Of a stretch of 64,000 bases of DNA, positions 1 through 13,301 are shown piece after piece. The translations under genes and the position numbers were made by a program. Every line of letters starts with the position of its first letter. Within the stretch, counting starts at the first letter, position 1. The notes below the pieces were generated by a model. It had not been told where the DNA came from, ran no database searches, and saw nothing but the letters and a program-made list of their open reading frames with translations. Origin of the DNA: Prunella strophiata (taxonomy: Eukaryota; Chordata; Aves; Passeriformes; Prunellidae); the NCBI GenBank assembly GCA_036583965.1, contig JAZBQD010000015.1, positions 71,774,330-71,838,329 on the forward strand, written 5' to 3'.

Positions 1-345
1 TAAATACAGCACCAACAAAAAGAAGGCTAAGGAGAATCTCAATCCTTTATTGGATGCAGGGGGAAACACAGTGACAGGGGATGAGGAAAAGGCTGAGGTA
101 CTAATGCTTCTTGCCCTTGGATCACAACAACCCCAGGTAATGCCACAGGCTGGGGGCAGAGTGGCTGGAAAGTGGCCCAGTGGAAAAGGACCTGGGGGTG
201 CAGGTGACAGTGGCTGAACACAATCCAGAGTGTGCCCAGGTGGCCAAGAGCATTCTGGCATGTATCAGCAGTAGTGTGGAAAAGGAAGTTGGCCATCCTG
301 TCATTAAAGCAGATGAGGGAGTTCATAAAGCCCGTAAAGTAACTG
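1..345 (+). mobile_element. CR1 LINE fragment, ORF2 with internal deletion
   Basis: Positions 1-110 match the CR1 ORF2 stretch just before the reverse-transcriptase domain (reading ...NPLLDAGGNTVTGDEEKAEVL). From about 120 the sequence jumps to the ORF2 C-terminal part (GTGGCTGGAAAGTGGCCC, then GGACCTGGGGGTGCAGGT). About two-thirds of ORF2, including RT, is therefore missing. The copy runs off the left edge, so its 5' end is unknown. It is a decayed, non-functional repeat. Confidence 0.85.
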
Positions 346-599
346 AGACAAAAGACTGAGTGCACAGAAGGGACCAACCAAGGCCCAGAGCAAGTGTGCT
401 ATCTGTTCCAATGTCAGCCAGAAGAAATAAAGTAAATCCTGTTTCCTGGTTTTGAAAGGTAGGTATTGCCTATGTAAGTCATGATAGTATTTTTTTAAAA
501 AGGATCATATGAATGAAGAAATTATTTTTAAGGGTTTGACAAAACTAAGGAAATGCCACTTGTGGTGACAACGCTGTGTTACCAACTGCAAGAAATAGA

Positions 600-869
600 A
601 AAGGTAATGTAGGACCAGAGGCAATGGGCAATAACTGAAACACAGGACTTTTGCAGAACAACAGGAATTGCTTTTTCACTTGTGAGGGGGACTGAGCACT
701 GCCACAGGTTGCCCAGAGAGGTTGTAGAGTCTCCAGTCTGGGAGACATTCAGAAAATCATCTGGACATGGTCCCAGGCAACTGCCTCTAGGTGGCCTTGC
801 TTAAGCAGAGGGTTGGACCAGAGGATGACTTCCAGAGGTCCCTGCCAACCTGAGCTCTTTTGTGATTCT
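600..869 (+). mobile_element. CR1 LINE 3' end
   Basis: The stretch GGGCAATAACTGAAACACAGG..., GACTGAGCACTGCCACAGG, AGAGGTTGTAGAGTCTCC and the end GTGATTCTATGA follow the CR1 3' region in order. It is probably the 3' part of the copy at 1-345; the intervening 346-599 is too diverged to assign or is an insertion. Orientation is opposite to CTNND2. Confidence 0.88.
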
Positions 870-1667
870 ATGAGTTCAGAGCAACAGGTCTTGCAATACT
901 GCAGTAATGTCTGGCAGATAAACTCATATCAGCCTAAATTCAGCTGTCAGATACATACACAGACACAGTAATAAGCAGATATCCTAATATTTCCTTTCTT
1001 CCTGAGAGGGTAATTTTATTCAGAAGGGACATAACCTTGGATGCTTGACATTTTTAACTTGAGGACATTTTGCATATAACTTTTTACAGGCTCAGGAGAT
1101 TTAATGTGTTAATAGCCAATTGACCAAGGTGAAAACTAAAAAGAACTTGCCACTTTTATTTTCACCATCTGAGGAGAAGTACTAATGCCAGACTACATAT
1201 AAAAAGATCATCTTTTACAGGATCACTCTTGTAATTTTAAACCATGTAATTTTCTCAATCCAAGGCATTAAAATAAAAAAAAATTATATGAGGTTGCAGA
1301 AAGAATTTCTGGTTTGAAGAGTTATAGTGGGAGAGATTTCTTAATAAGCAGGCAATTGTCTTCAGAATAGAGTTGAGAGAGTCAGAAAGTCTCCTTTTTT
1401 CTTATTCTACATTTTTGCACAAATTTGGTTAAACACAAATTAAGTGGCAAAGAAAAATAACAGAGCTCCCAGTGAAAGTTAATACCTAATGGGAAATAAA
1501 GAGTTTGCACTGCTTCCAAAGGCATGTCTCAAACCTTATTTGTTCAGGGAAAACTCCAGCTAAGATTGATGAGGAAACTGTTTCCCTAGTTTTATTATTT
1601 CATATTTCTAAGCAGCTTTAATATTGAAGTTTGCATCAAGTATAATTACAAAAAGCCTATTCTTTGG

Positions 1668-1707
1668 AAAAAAAAAAAAAAAAACAACAAAAAACCAAAA
1701 AAAAAAA
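1668..1707. repeat. A-rich simple repeat
   Basis: A run of 17 A followed by A-rich sequence with isolated C. No retroposed body was recognised immediately 5' of it. Confidence 0.9.
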
Positions 1708-1907
1708 CTTAGAGAGGCAATGAGAGGAAGCAAAGCCTAATCCAACAACCACACTTTTCACATGTTGCTCCTTCTGCCTGCAGGATGTTCAGAATATTGT
1801 GAAACTACCATGGTTATGATGTGATGGGACAAAATGTTTTGGGAAGCAATGACTTCTCTAAATCAGCAACCCTTCCAGTCCCATGTAGCAGCTGAGCCCT
1901 GCAGAAG

Positions 1908-2255
1908 GTGGTAGGTGGGTGCAGATCCAGGGCTGACAAACTGCCCCATTGCTGTCAGGTAGCAGCACTGTGCTTGGAGTGTGCATTGCTGGCAGCCACC
2001 AGCCCTGTCAGGAGAGGGACAGGCAGTGACACCCTGCTGGTGTCACAGGTCACTGTGCAGGGCAGCAGCTGGACCTTAGGCAGCGTGATACCCTGGCAGC
2101 AATGTGGAAAATGGTCATTTGTCCAGTCTTTCCAAAAGACTTACATATTGGCTGTCTCCAAAGATAGTATTCCAGAAGGGCCAATCCTATTTTTCATAGA
2201 TGCATCAAGTAAGCACATGAACAAAAAAGGTATCTCTGTGTGGATATGCATGTAA
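1908..2255 (+). pseudogene. Possible endogenous-retrovirus pol (RNase H region) remnant
   Basis: The open frame at 1908-2255 contains, in its last third, a P-x-G-P-x-x-F-x-D-A-S-S pattern followed by K-G-x-x-V-W. This resembles the first catalytic strand of retroviral RNase H in class II (beta-like) avian endogenous retroviruses. The upstream two-thirds is less convincing. The frame is lost after about 2255, no other pol, gag or env segment could be aligned nearby, and no flanking LTRs were seen. If real it is a short, broken fossil. A chance resemblance is possible. Confidence 0.35.
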
Positions 2256-3383
2256 TTTTCCATGACAGAGATGGTTCTTCTCCTTCAGATTCCAATAGCA
2301 GTGTCCTCCTTATGTGATGACATCTTGATGAAGAACAGTGAGATGAACAAATGTCTGTGTTTATCTGAAACAGCCTCTCCCAAAATGAGTTCTGCTTTGT
2401 ATATAAGCTGTCAATCTTTTTCAAAACCAGAATATACACCAAAGTCAAGATACACAGTCATAAATTATGCCAGGTTAAATTTTCACATTGAAAATATTCT
2501 TCCTCATACCTCAAAATCAGTATCCTGTTTTATTGATAAACCTTCACTTGGATCTCTTAATGTATTTGCCACCAAGATGCTCCTTTTCTGGTTTGTTACA
2601 GACTGTGCTTGGTGTAATAATAATTGTGCTGACCAAATATTTCATTAGTCATAAAAAACTCCCAAGTTTTACTTTGCAGGTGGGCAATGTATGTCAAGAC
2701 TTAGTCCTAAGCGCTTCATTCTGACATAGAAAAATTGTCCGTAAATATAAGTATGTCCCACTTCTTTCTTTTATGCTAGTATTTGGCTTTAGAAGGAATT
2801 CCTGCAACTGAAGCAGTGCTAAAATTGTCCTACAGATTATGTTTCACCATGTGCATGTGTTGATTTTATGTGTATGTATCCCTGAGAAACTATACTCCCT
2901 GAAATAATGAAAACTTTCAGCCTTTCTGAGCTATTAATCCTTAAAGCTACATACTGCTGCTTTCTTTTTGTGCCTGAAATTCTCCAAAGCAGTCTAGGGG
3001 ATTTAGACACATATCATCTGTTAATTCTAGTGGTAGACATTTATCTAAATCCCCTACATAACTTTTTATTTTTTAAAAATTACTCAGGCTTCCTTTTATC
3101 TGCTCAAGTTCTGTCTGTAATAGCACTGGCTAAGCATTGCCTGTGTTAAAAATATTACCTCTTGGCCACCCAAGAGGATTAGACAGCTTTGTACCAGAGG
3201 AATCAAAAGGGTGAAACAGCTAGGAAAGAACTGTGCAAGTGTATCAACTGCATTGTGTTTTTTTCCAGAAGAGACTGTATCTTCAGTAGTGTGTGAGCAT
3301 ACCTGGTAGGCTGGGTGCTTCATATAGTCTGTGATTCTTCTGGCATTAAAATAATGCTAATTGGAAAAAGCCCACAACTGCTA

Positions 3384-3405
3384 TTGCTATTAATATTAAT
3401 AGCAA
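3384..3405. repeat. 22-bp perfect palindrome
   Basis: The sequence TTGCTATTAAT followed by its exact reverse complement has no spacer. It is AT-rich and lies in an intron; no known function. Confidence 0.9.
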
Positions 3406-5314
3406 CATTGCTTATTTTCATACAGTTTGCTCTTCTCTCTTTCAGTCATAAGTTTCAGTCATCATAAAGTTCTTGAAAGAATTCAAGTAAAAAAAAAAAA
3501 CAACAACTTCTAGTCTTTATACAATTACCATTTGTTGGAAGAACTAAAAAATTAAAATCTCCCTTAGAAATAACCTCTTCTTTTAAGAGTTTTCTATCTT
3601 TTATTTCAGTCATTTTATGTCTGGACTGCAGCAGCGGAAAGGAGAGGTCAAAAGGTGGAAACATCAATGCTTATGTAATCCCCAAAGAGGATTACTCCCC
3701 TCACAAAAATGGCCAGTATGACATGTGAAATTAAGGATATTCATTCTGTGTCTGCACATCCCTTGTAATAGAATTGGTGAATCTTTAGAAAAATAGAGCA
3801 ATATGAGAACAAGTCAGCTTTTCCCATGGTATCAGCACAGATAGTATTAAAATCCAAAACCAGTTTTTCTAAGCCAGCACTTGCCAAAGAGCTCTGCAGA
3901 GCATCCCTTCCTCTCACTGTACATTTCTGCCAAGTACAGGATGACAGGTATATGGATTTATTAGAAATGGGAGAAGGGACACCACTTGGGTTTTAGCACT
4001 TCTATTAGTCCTGGCAAACATGCATGCATTGTTTCCTCGTTTGGACCAGGGCTACACCCATTCCCAGATGGATAGAACACATTCATTGCATTTCACTGCC
4101 AGGATTACACCATCTGAAGCAGTCTACAACATGAGAATAATAAAACCATAATGATTTTCAGGCACAGTGCTTACACAGGACAAAAATCACTGAACAGATA
4201 TTTTGTTAAATCATTTTACATGCTGCTGAATGCAACAGTCAACGACATATTATAAGCCTGGTGGAACACCATTATAAAAATACCCCAAAAACATAATATG
4301 CCTTGGAAGAGCTAGTAAGTGTGCCAACCCAACTTCCAATAAAACTTTAAGTGAAAAAGAAAACAATTTCTTAGTGTCAGTGCTAATATTTCAAAATAAA
4401 TGCCTAATTAAATTGGTATTTACATATCACATACGAATGCCCAACTGCTTAAAACCCAACAGGATACCTTCTGAGACATAACTTTGATCAGTGCTTTTCC
4501 CTGTACATGACTGCTTTCATTGTAAATGAGAAAAACTCCTGCTGAGAGTTAATTTAAAATCAATGCATTATAGCTACATCATAGGATTACACAGTTAGTA
4601 CTTTCACCCAATTAAACCAGTTTACCATCAGGAAAGTTGCCCTAAAAAGTAAACAAAGTTCAATGTTGAATTTTACTGATCTGTTCTAAATTTGAAAGTA
4701 TTTTTTTTAATTTTTTACTTGACATATTTCAAATAATATTTAAAAGAAAAATGGTGCTTTTGAATATAATTGAAAAATAGGATTAGCCGGAGTAGAGGGC
4801 CTTGATTGCACATTTCCTCACTCATTGTATATAATTAATCACATTATGAATGTCTTTTAATAATGCCCTATTTTAAAAAAAGTAGGTGCTAAGATTACTT
4901 GTGTTGGTGCCACATCATTTATATCTTGCTCTGTCATGCCCTGCCTTCTCCTAAGGGACAGAATGTCAACCAGTGTCTGTAGTGACAAAACAATATGGTT
5001 TCATTTGATTGTCACTGGTGGCATTTTTGGCTCATTTTTCACAGTTCTGTCACCCAGGTTCATAAAGAACTGCTTCTCCTCATTCTCCATATTTGGATAT
5101 TGGTTTTCAGTGGCAATTTTTCATACTTGACTTGACCGATGTGATCTTCGCTGCTGAATGCTGACATTTGCTACGATATGACTACCCAGGACTTGAAATA
5201 CTATCTCAGATTTGACTTCAGATAGTTCTATAAGAACAGAAGGTCATTCCACTACCAGAAAGCACTTAGATACATTTATATCACCAACCTGCTGTCAGCT
5301 GTAGGGTGGTTTCA

Positions 5315-5653
<339 letters not shown>

Positions 5654-7792
5654 TCATGTGATTCTTCATGGAGGAACCAAATTTCCTACTCAGCATTCCA
5701 TATAGAGGAGTGTAAGATTGGCAGAAATCCCAATGTTTTAGCTAGCTGACATAACAAAAACACTTTTCACTGTGTATTTTTTTTTTGTGTGGGCATAGAA
5801 GCCTGATGAGCGTTATCTTAAGAGGCAAATCTAGAACTTGAATGGGATGAAGAGATTTTCTTTTTACATCCTTAGTTCTCCACATTCTCTCTTTTCCCAT
5901 GAGAGGAAAAATAACACAGAATGCTACTATGGAAAACAAAATCATTCAAGGCCATGAGCCCTCTGTCCCATGAAAGGCACAAGTGTGACAAGTCTTCCTC
6001 AATGGCACAACTCTGGCTTCTCACAATGACAGTGCAGGAGGCATTCAGCCAGCCAGCTGTGTGGTCTGAGACTCCAACGCAACTGGTAGAACCAGCTCTC
6101 ACAAAACATGCTGTTCTTCTCACCACATACATTTTTGCCATGAGAAAAAACCCCAAGTCTGATATCCAAAATGTGCAATATTGAAACCTGAACAACTGGT
6201 AGGTTATTGCACAAAATCCACTCTTACCAGAAATAAATACTTTATTCCAGGAGGACAGGGATTCTCCTCTCCAGTGGAGCACACAACACTCGCATCTACG
6301 TATGAAACATCTCAAAGGAAAATACACAGACTTTTTTTTTGCCTTTTAAACAAAAGTAAGATGTGGAATGCACTTTCAGTAAAATTTTAGATGGAAATCT
6401 ACTTATGTATTTATTGTATATTTTGTTTTGTACAGATAAAGAGATTTTAATAATTCATGGCACTAAAGGCAACTGTTAGGAATAAGCCTTAATTTTTAAA
6501 TAAAATATATTTTTCCAACACCTCTGACATGTCCACATTGCGTAACAGAATAAAAAGTAAACCTTTTAGTACCTTGGGTGAGAGGTTACTGTGTCTATAT
6601 AAACAAAAAATCTGTACCGTAACATTAAACATCTACTAAACTGATAGCATAACTCAAATTAACTCCTTGTTTAAACCTGCAACAGTTAATTTAACTAGCT
6701 ATGAGCGTACAATAATACTTGCACTGGGAAAGACCTAGAACCTCTTGTTTTCAGAAAGTATCAATCATAATTTTATTTACACTAACTTTAAAAATAAAAT
6801 ACATCTATTTTAAGGGACAATCAATCAAGTCTTCCCTAAAAACAACCAACCCAATTTCAACAAGGTTTTGTGTGATTAATACCTTTAGGAATGAAACCCG
6901 CTATTCTTTTCTAAATTAAATCAGAACAAACACCAAAGTGGAAAGCTAGAGGAGCCATTTCATACACATGAGCAGTTACCAGAAAGCATTTCACATGTGA
7001 AACTCACTATGCTGGACAAATGTTATCATAGTTTAAAAGAACTGGCATAGCAATGCCCAGTGATGGCTGAGAAAGTAGAGGACAAATGCCTTCTGGAGAA
7101 ACAATGCCTTCAAATGACACTGTTATGGGGCTGTGTCTTTGAAATTTTTAATACATTTCTGCCTTTAAATCCACAGATTGTTTGCAGTGCATGTGACTCA
7201 GTTCTTCTTTTTCCTCCTTATAAATCACTAGCCTTGCTAGAAATGAGTTCTTTTCAGCTCATAAAAAATACATTAAAGCCTGCTTCTTATTTTAACTCTC
7301 AGAATTCAATCACTCACAATGTCAGATTTTTTTGAAAACAAATGAGAGACATATCTTACAGCTCAAATCTGCCTTCACACCAGTTTTAGGTTTTGTACCT
7401 TAGTAAGTCCACTAATGAATGACTTGTGATGTCCAAGGGCACCAATTCAAGTCCTCACTTGTGTCATAGCAACTTGCACGAATTATGCATTAGGCAACTA
7501 AAGAGTGTTTGGACAGGGTATATTATTTCAAGGGCAAAGCACATGAAATGCATCAAACATATCAGATCTACCCATATGAGGGGGTATATGCCTATGTGGG
7601 GGTATGATTTTTTTTTTATGATCAGCTATTTACACTCGTATGATCCCAAGGACTGCTGAAAATCAGCTGATATAAGTAGAGCTCTATATACATGTTCATG
7701 CTGTGCTGGTACAATATAAAGCACTAGAAAAGATCTAGCAGATAAATTAATATTTAATGTTGTTTTGCCATTCTGCCCAGTAATGAGAAAAC

Positions 7793-7795
<3 letters not shown>

Positions 7796-7824
<29 letters not shown>
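7796..7824. repeat. Poly(A) run, 29 bases
   Basis: An uninterrupted run of 29 A on the plus strand, about 280 bp before the LTR start. It could be a retroposon tail, but no body was recognised upstream. Confidence 0.95.
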
Positions 7825-7827
<3 letters not shown>

Positions 7828-8101
7828 ACAAATTACTGCATTTCCTTGCTCTTCTTGCAACTCACTTTCAGCATGATTGCATTAATTTATCACCAACTGT
7901 GAGGGAAGACCTTTTTCCCAAGATGCTGTGATGCCTCAGAGTCCATGCAATAATGATGAAAATCTTTGGGACCACATGCATGTGCAGTGAAAGCACAGGA
8001 AATTCAGTGACCCTGGAAAATGTCCTGCAGTGCTCGTCACATGTGGTGTGCGTGCCCAGAGCAGCTGAGTGGCTGCACAGGGAGGGTGTCACTGGTCACC
8101 A

Positions 8102-8662
8102 TGCCATTTTGGCTCTGGCTGGGGTAATTACCTTCACAGTAGTTGGTATGGGGCCATGCTTTCAATTGGTGCTGGAAACAGGGATGTTTTAGTCACAGCT
8201 GAGTAACACAGACACAGCCTTTTCTGCTCCTCATCCCACCCCACCAGCAAGGAGAATGAGGATGCACAGAGCTGGGAGGGAACACAGTCAGGACAGCTGA
8301 CTCCAGCTGACCAAGGGGATGTTCCATAACACATGGCATCATGCTCAGAATGTAAAGCTATGGGGAAGAAGAAGGAAGGGAGGACATTCAGATGGATGGG
8401 CTTTGTTTGCCCAAATCATTGTTATGCTTTATGGAGCCCTGCTTTCCTGGGGATGGCTGAAGATGGGAAGTGTTCATGCCTGCCCATGGGAAGTGGTGAA
8501 TGAATTCCTTCCTTTGCTTTGCTTCCATGTGGGGCTTTTGCTTTCCCCATTAAACTGCTTTTACCTCAACCCACGCATCTTCTCACTTTCACTCTTCTTC
8601 GCCCCCGCCCCACCGAGTGAGAGCTGTGTGGGTTTGGTGCTGACTGGGGTCAAACCACGACA
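8102..8662 (+). mobile_element. Solo LTR of an avian endogenous retrovirus (~561 bp)
   Basis: The block starts with TG (TGCCATTTTGGCTC) and ends with CA (AAACCACGACA), as LTRs do. Its order of motifs follows a common bird ERV LTR that I recognise: GGCTGGGGTAATTACCTTC near the start, a GGGACACAG-like and GACAGCTGACTCCAGCTGACC segment, a decayed TATA region (TGTAAAGC at 8351), the polyadenylation-type signal ATTAAA at 8549-8554, CTCAACCCACG, and the terminal GGGTCAAACCACGACA. No internal retroviral region follows, so it is a solo LTR, left by recombination between two LTRs. I see no clear target-site duplication. It lies antisense to CTNND2. The family name is not certain, and there is no evidence that it is active. 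Confidence 0.85.
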
Positions 8663-9162
8663 CCTGCTGTGTCTGTGGCAGCCTCTTCACTGCAGGGCTC
8701 TGTGGCTTCTGGTGCCTTTTGTGTAACTGAGACCAGAGCCTGGAGCTGTACAGCCCAACTGCTGCAGGGCATGCAGAACTGACAGGGGTAAGCAAAGAAG
8801 CTATTGCAATGGAGATTTGCCTGATCTTCATTCATTTATTTCGTATTTCATAAACATCAATCGCCTGAGCAAAAAAAAAAAAAATTATTTTTCCCTGAGT
8901 GGTATTAGAGTCCATATCTAAAATAGTGGTTAAGGCATGGCAGAAGTTGCTTTGCAGTTTGCATTGCTAAATATTAATGAGCTGAGGCAGCATCCTCACC
9001 CAGTAAACACCTCTACCCAGTAAATTACTGCAAGAGTTACTGTACTGTTGCAGCCCATCAGGAATGATCAGGAAGGTCTATTTGAAATAGACTGAGGCTG
9101 CAGTAGGAGCCTCTGAAAAAGAGGACAACATGCAATTACTCTTCCTAGCTTATACTAAGGAT

Positions 9163-9181
9163 AAAAAAAAAAAAAAAAAAA
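9163..9181. repeat. Poly(A) run, 19 bases
   Basis: Uninterrupted A19 in intron C-D; no associated element recognised. Confidence 0.95.
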
Positions 9182-11170
9182 GTCATAAACAAATATTCCT
9201 TCCAGGCTTCCCTCCTTCAACTGAAATTACCCACATATATTGTGGTTGAAGCTGACAAACTGCTTGTTACGTGGGTGAGATACAAATCTCTCATTTCCTG
9301 AGACTGTTGCAAAAAAATGATGAATGTCAGGAAAAATAAAAAGCCAAATATCAAGATCTTTTAAGAACAACAGACTTGTGATAGTAAGAGTACTCTAATA
9401 AAATTTCCAAATTTTCGTAATTGTAAGGAACTTTAGAGGAGAAAAAGATCACTCATTGAAATGCTTTCCTGTGCCACACAATAGATTATCTACCACTACC
9501 TTTCTTATCTTAATGAAAGTAAACCCGTATTTATAGTGCAGTTGTATTAAATACTTAGGAAGGCTTCAACTCAGCAAGAGAAGTACACTCTGCAGATTTT
9601 GGGGTTTGTACTAACAACCTCAAATTGGTGGGGTTTGCTTTTAAATAGGCATCATATGACAATAGGTTTTCCTGTGATAACAAAAAAAACCAGTATTTTC
9701 ATTTTAATCTATTACATATTAACAGTTCCTTTATCCCAGTCTGTACAAAATACCACTACTAAAAAAATCTAGGAAAAAATTAAAACACACCCCAGCAATG
9801 TCTAAAACCACCTAGACCTCTCTCCAATGATCCTAGACACTTGGGATAGTCTGATTACACTGTAACTATGCTCCTTGAAGCAGCAGTGACAAAATTCATA
9901 TGAGCAATTACACAGTACTTACTAAAAATTTCTGAAATGCCAAAGACTTTTAAATTAACAGGCCTCCTAAGAAGACCCTGGTATCTCATCCTGCATGTCT
10001 TAGTGGCTGTGACAATCTCTGCCAGCTCTCCCTAGACATGTCAGTCCAATAACCTCTTTTGGACACCTTTGTCCAAGAGGTGAATTGGCCAATGCTGTCA
10101 AGAGCAGAAATCAGAAATTCAGCAACAAAAACACAGCCAAGTCACAGAGCCTGATTTCAGAATCCAAGCAATCAGGAATACCACTGCTTACATCAAGTCA
10201 AACTTCAGTTTAGATATCCAGACCTAAATAAAGGTAGTGAATATAAGTGCAGGTGTTAACTAACACAGAGACTACAGGACCATGGTGGGAGAGAGCAGAG
10301 CTCATTGCATAAATAAAGGTACCCTTCCCAGTTTGATGCAAGAACATTTACAATTATAGGAAAGGTGTTTAAAGTGCTTTCAAAATATTTCCATGTATTG
10401 AATCATTATAATTAATCTCACATACTAATAAATCTAAATTGTACTTTACAATTGTACATTACACTCTTAAAATAACTGTCAATGCCTTTATTAAACTTTT
10501 TAATATTATGCTTAATATTAGCTAAGAAAAAAAAAAAAATTCAGTTTGTACATTTTCTCTTTGCTTAAAAACAGATCCTTCCCAAATGAAGGGGGATGGA
10601 GTTAAAGCTGCATGCCCTTCTCCTCTCCACAGAAAGCTGAAGCTAATTGGCTTTGCAGTATGTTCCACAAACTGACAAATACAAATTATATTTAATAACC
10701 CTGCAGTTTTGACTTTGAAAACAAACTGGCCATACATGACACTGAGAGGCTCACAGAGTACCTGGGAAGATGCTGTGTTGGCAAGCAAGAAAGCAGAAAT
10801 GGTTTTCAAAATGCTCTGTAAGGAATCACTCAAGACAGTTGATTCTTGCTACTCAACATTTGACATAACCACCTTGTGCAAGACGAGGAAGAACAAGTGG
10901 AAATAATATTCTTTCTGAGCAAGAATGTATTGGCAACACAGCCTTTCATCCCTAATCACAGTTCATGTTATTGGTTAAACCCAGGACCTGCCAGCATTTC
11001 TCTGTTTCTGTGCTTTTTAGCTTGGTATGGCTTGGTAGAGTAGGAAGCATACTCAGTAAAATAGTGGTCTCACCACATGAAAAGACATATCTGGCAGGTT
11101 TATTTTTTATGCTTTTTGAAATATTATTGCCTTAAACCTGCTATTTCACCAAGACAGAAGAATTTATAGG

Positions 11171-11196
11171 CCTCTTTAGCAAGCATGCTAAAGAGG
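11171..11196. repeat. Short hairpin, 11-bp arms with 4-base loop
   Basis: CCTCTTTAGCA and TGCTAAAGAGG are exact reverse complements around an AGCA spacer. It is intronic, with no T-run or other signal suggesting a function. Confidence 0.9.
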
Positions 11197-12203
11197 TGTG
11201 CCAGTCAATTCTTAATGATATGTAACTTGGAATGTTGCTATTATACCTTAAGGCTCCTGACAGAAGGTGAAAAAGAAGGTCAGGCTCATTTCAGAAGTGT
11301 CACTTCCAATCAAAAAACAGACTTTGGGCTAGATTCTGGTTTGACAAGAATGATCACAGATGGGAAACTCAAGATGAGCATGAAGCCAAGAAGTCAACCT
11401 GTTTCTCTTTAGAGAAGAAAGGAAAAGAAATTAAATTGAACCACACGTATACATAATGGGCTGTGTAACAAGAAATAAATAAGGATTAATGACAACTCCC
11501 TGGAGGTTTTTTAGTGAAGTTGGACCATACACCTGATTTGCCCTAACTGCTTTTTGTCATAATCCTCATTTCTCACACAGGTCAAAGAACAAACCTGTTG
11601 GCAGCAGTGAGCATGCCAGCAGCATGATCAGCATTTTCAGCAGAGGAAGAATCAGTTTCCATTTGAAGAGTGACACGATACAAGGCAGAGAGGTTGATGT
11701 CTACGAGGTCCTAGTCAGAGATGAAGGGGTCTGAAGGCTGGAGAGCTTACTGGGGTGAGGGTTCACTGCCAGCTGATCACAGGTAAGCAGCAGAGAAAAA
11801 CTAACAAAACAGCAGAGAATTACAGTCCTAGAGGTTTAAGACAGAAGCCAAGTGAGTTTCACTTATTTTTTCTGAGACCTTAGCAGTTTTGCTTTCTGTT
11901 TTTCCATACATAAAACCAGTGCTATAGCTAGATTTTATCACAAACCTTCAGAAGGTTTGGGCCTCTTCTAACATTTAATTTGTGCGACAAAGTAGATGCC
12001 TCAGGAACCTCTCTCAGCCCTGGTAAAATGATTGTGGGCTCTTTTAACACCACCCACCTTTATTCTGAAATGTGGAGAACACTTGTTTCCTGTGATCCTA
12101 AGGGAACTCCTTAAGTAAAGTAATTTGAAAGGTGCCATTAGACCTATGATCTGAACAGAGACACATTTCTTACTTGATTTCAAGATGTACAGAAGTTGCC
12201 ATT

Positions 12204-12227
12204 ATAGACAACTGATAGACAACTGAT
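12204..12227. repeat. 11-bp tandem duplication
   Basis: ATAGACAACTG occurs twice in direct succession; a simple replication-slippage duplication. Confidence 0.9.
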
Positions 12228-13272
12228 GTCATTAATAAAAAATAATTTGTTCTTGAAAGGCCTTTGAAAGAAGCCACATTTCATACTACCACTCAATTCT
12301 GTTCTTTCCTTCAAGTAATTTACATGTGACTACAACTGAAACATGACTTAGAAAAATTGGGATACTTGCTCCCTAAATAATAAAAAAAGAAATTAACTTG
12401 TACTTTCATTGCAAAGAAAACCCATGAGAAAGTGACTTTAATATCAAGCTTCTCCTGCTTTATGGCTTAAGAAACAAATTACCCTGCTCTGTAAGGGATT
12501 TTTTTGTAAGTACAGAAAACTGCATCTTCATCCACATTCTTTGTCTGAAATGATACATCTGTTTTTCTTTTGCAACTACAATAGTTTTGCTACTATTTTT
12601 TTAAAAACATTTTTATCCAAAAATTAACAACTACCTCATAAATGCTCAATAGAGTTCAAGTAAATACACATAATAATGAAGAAGCTAAGCTACAGTGATT
12701 GTGTAATAGGAAAATTTCAAAATTGCATTCATAAAATCTGAACATTTTTTTCTCCACACTGTTTTGTACATCTTGTATTCTGAGAAGGACTGAAACAGAA
12801 ATTTTGTTATTCAAAAACCCCATGCTACCAAAAAAGGGAAAAAAACCTGAACTGCTTATCTTCTGGGGATGTAAATGTAACAATCATAGACTGGATATGA
12901 CTCCCCTGTACTGAGGTGTCACAACTGACAGAGATGTGCCTGTGCCCTGGGCTTTGCCTCAAAAGACAAAACTCTCAAGTGTTAAAGGAACCACAAAAAC
13001 AAAGAAGCAGGAAGAACAGGTCTTTTCACACAATTAGACAATTGTGTCCACACTGGAGAAGCACCTCTGAACATATTTCTGTACTTATTTTTGCAAAATA
13101 AATGGACAAAAAAGTTACATTAACCCTTATCACAGTTCAAGTTATTATATGCTATTAATACAAATGTGGTTACATGAAAAATATTGAATTTCTTATCCAT
13201 TTTTGAGGGTAAGTTGGGGGAGCTGTTTCTGGCACAGTGATCTTGCTGCTATTGTTTTTAGTGGCACTCTAG

Positions 13273-13301
13273 TTAACTTGATAATATATTAACTTGATAA
13301 T
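13273..13301. repeat. 16-bp-period tandem duplication
   Basis: TTAACTTGATAAT occurs at 13273-13285 and again at 13289-13301. Confidence 0.9.

Noticed and set aside
5872..6327. 151-codon minus-strand open frame just upstream of exon D
   Set aside because: It is in the exon C-D intron, does not match delta-catenin, and shows no domain; chance frame.
8319..8726. Open frame of 135 codons on the plus strand
   Set aside because: It lies across the U3-R-U5 part of the solo LTR, which is non-coding, and overlaps the LTR end.
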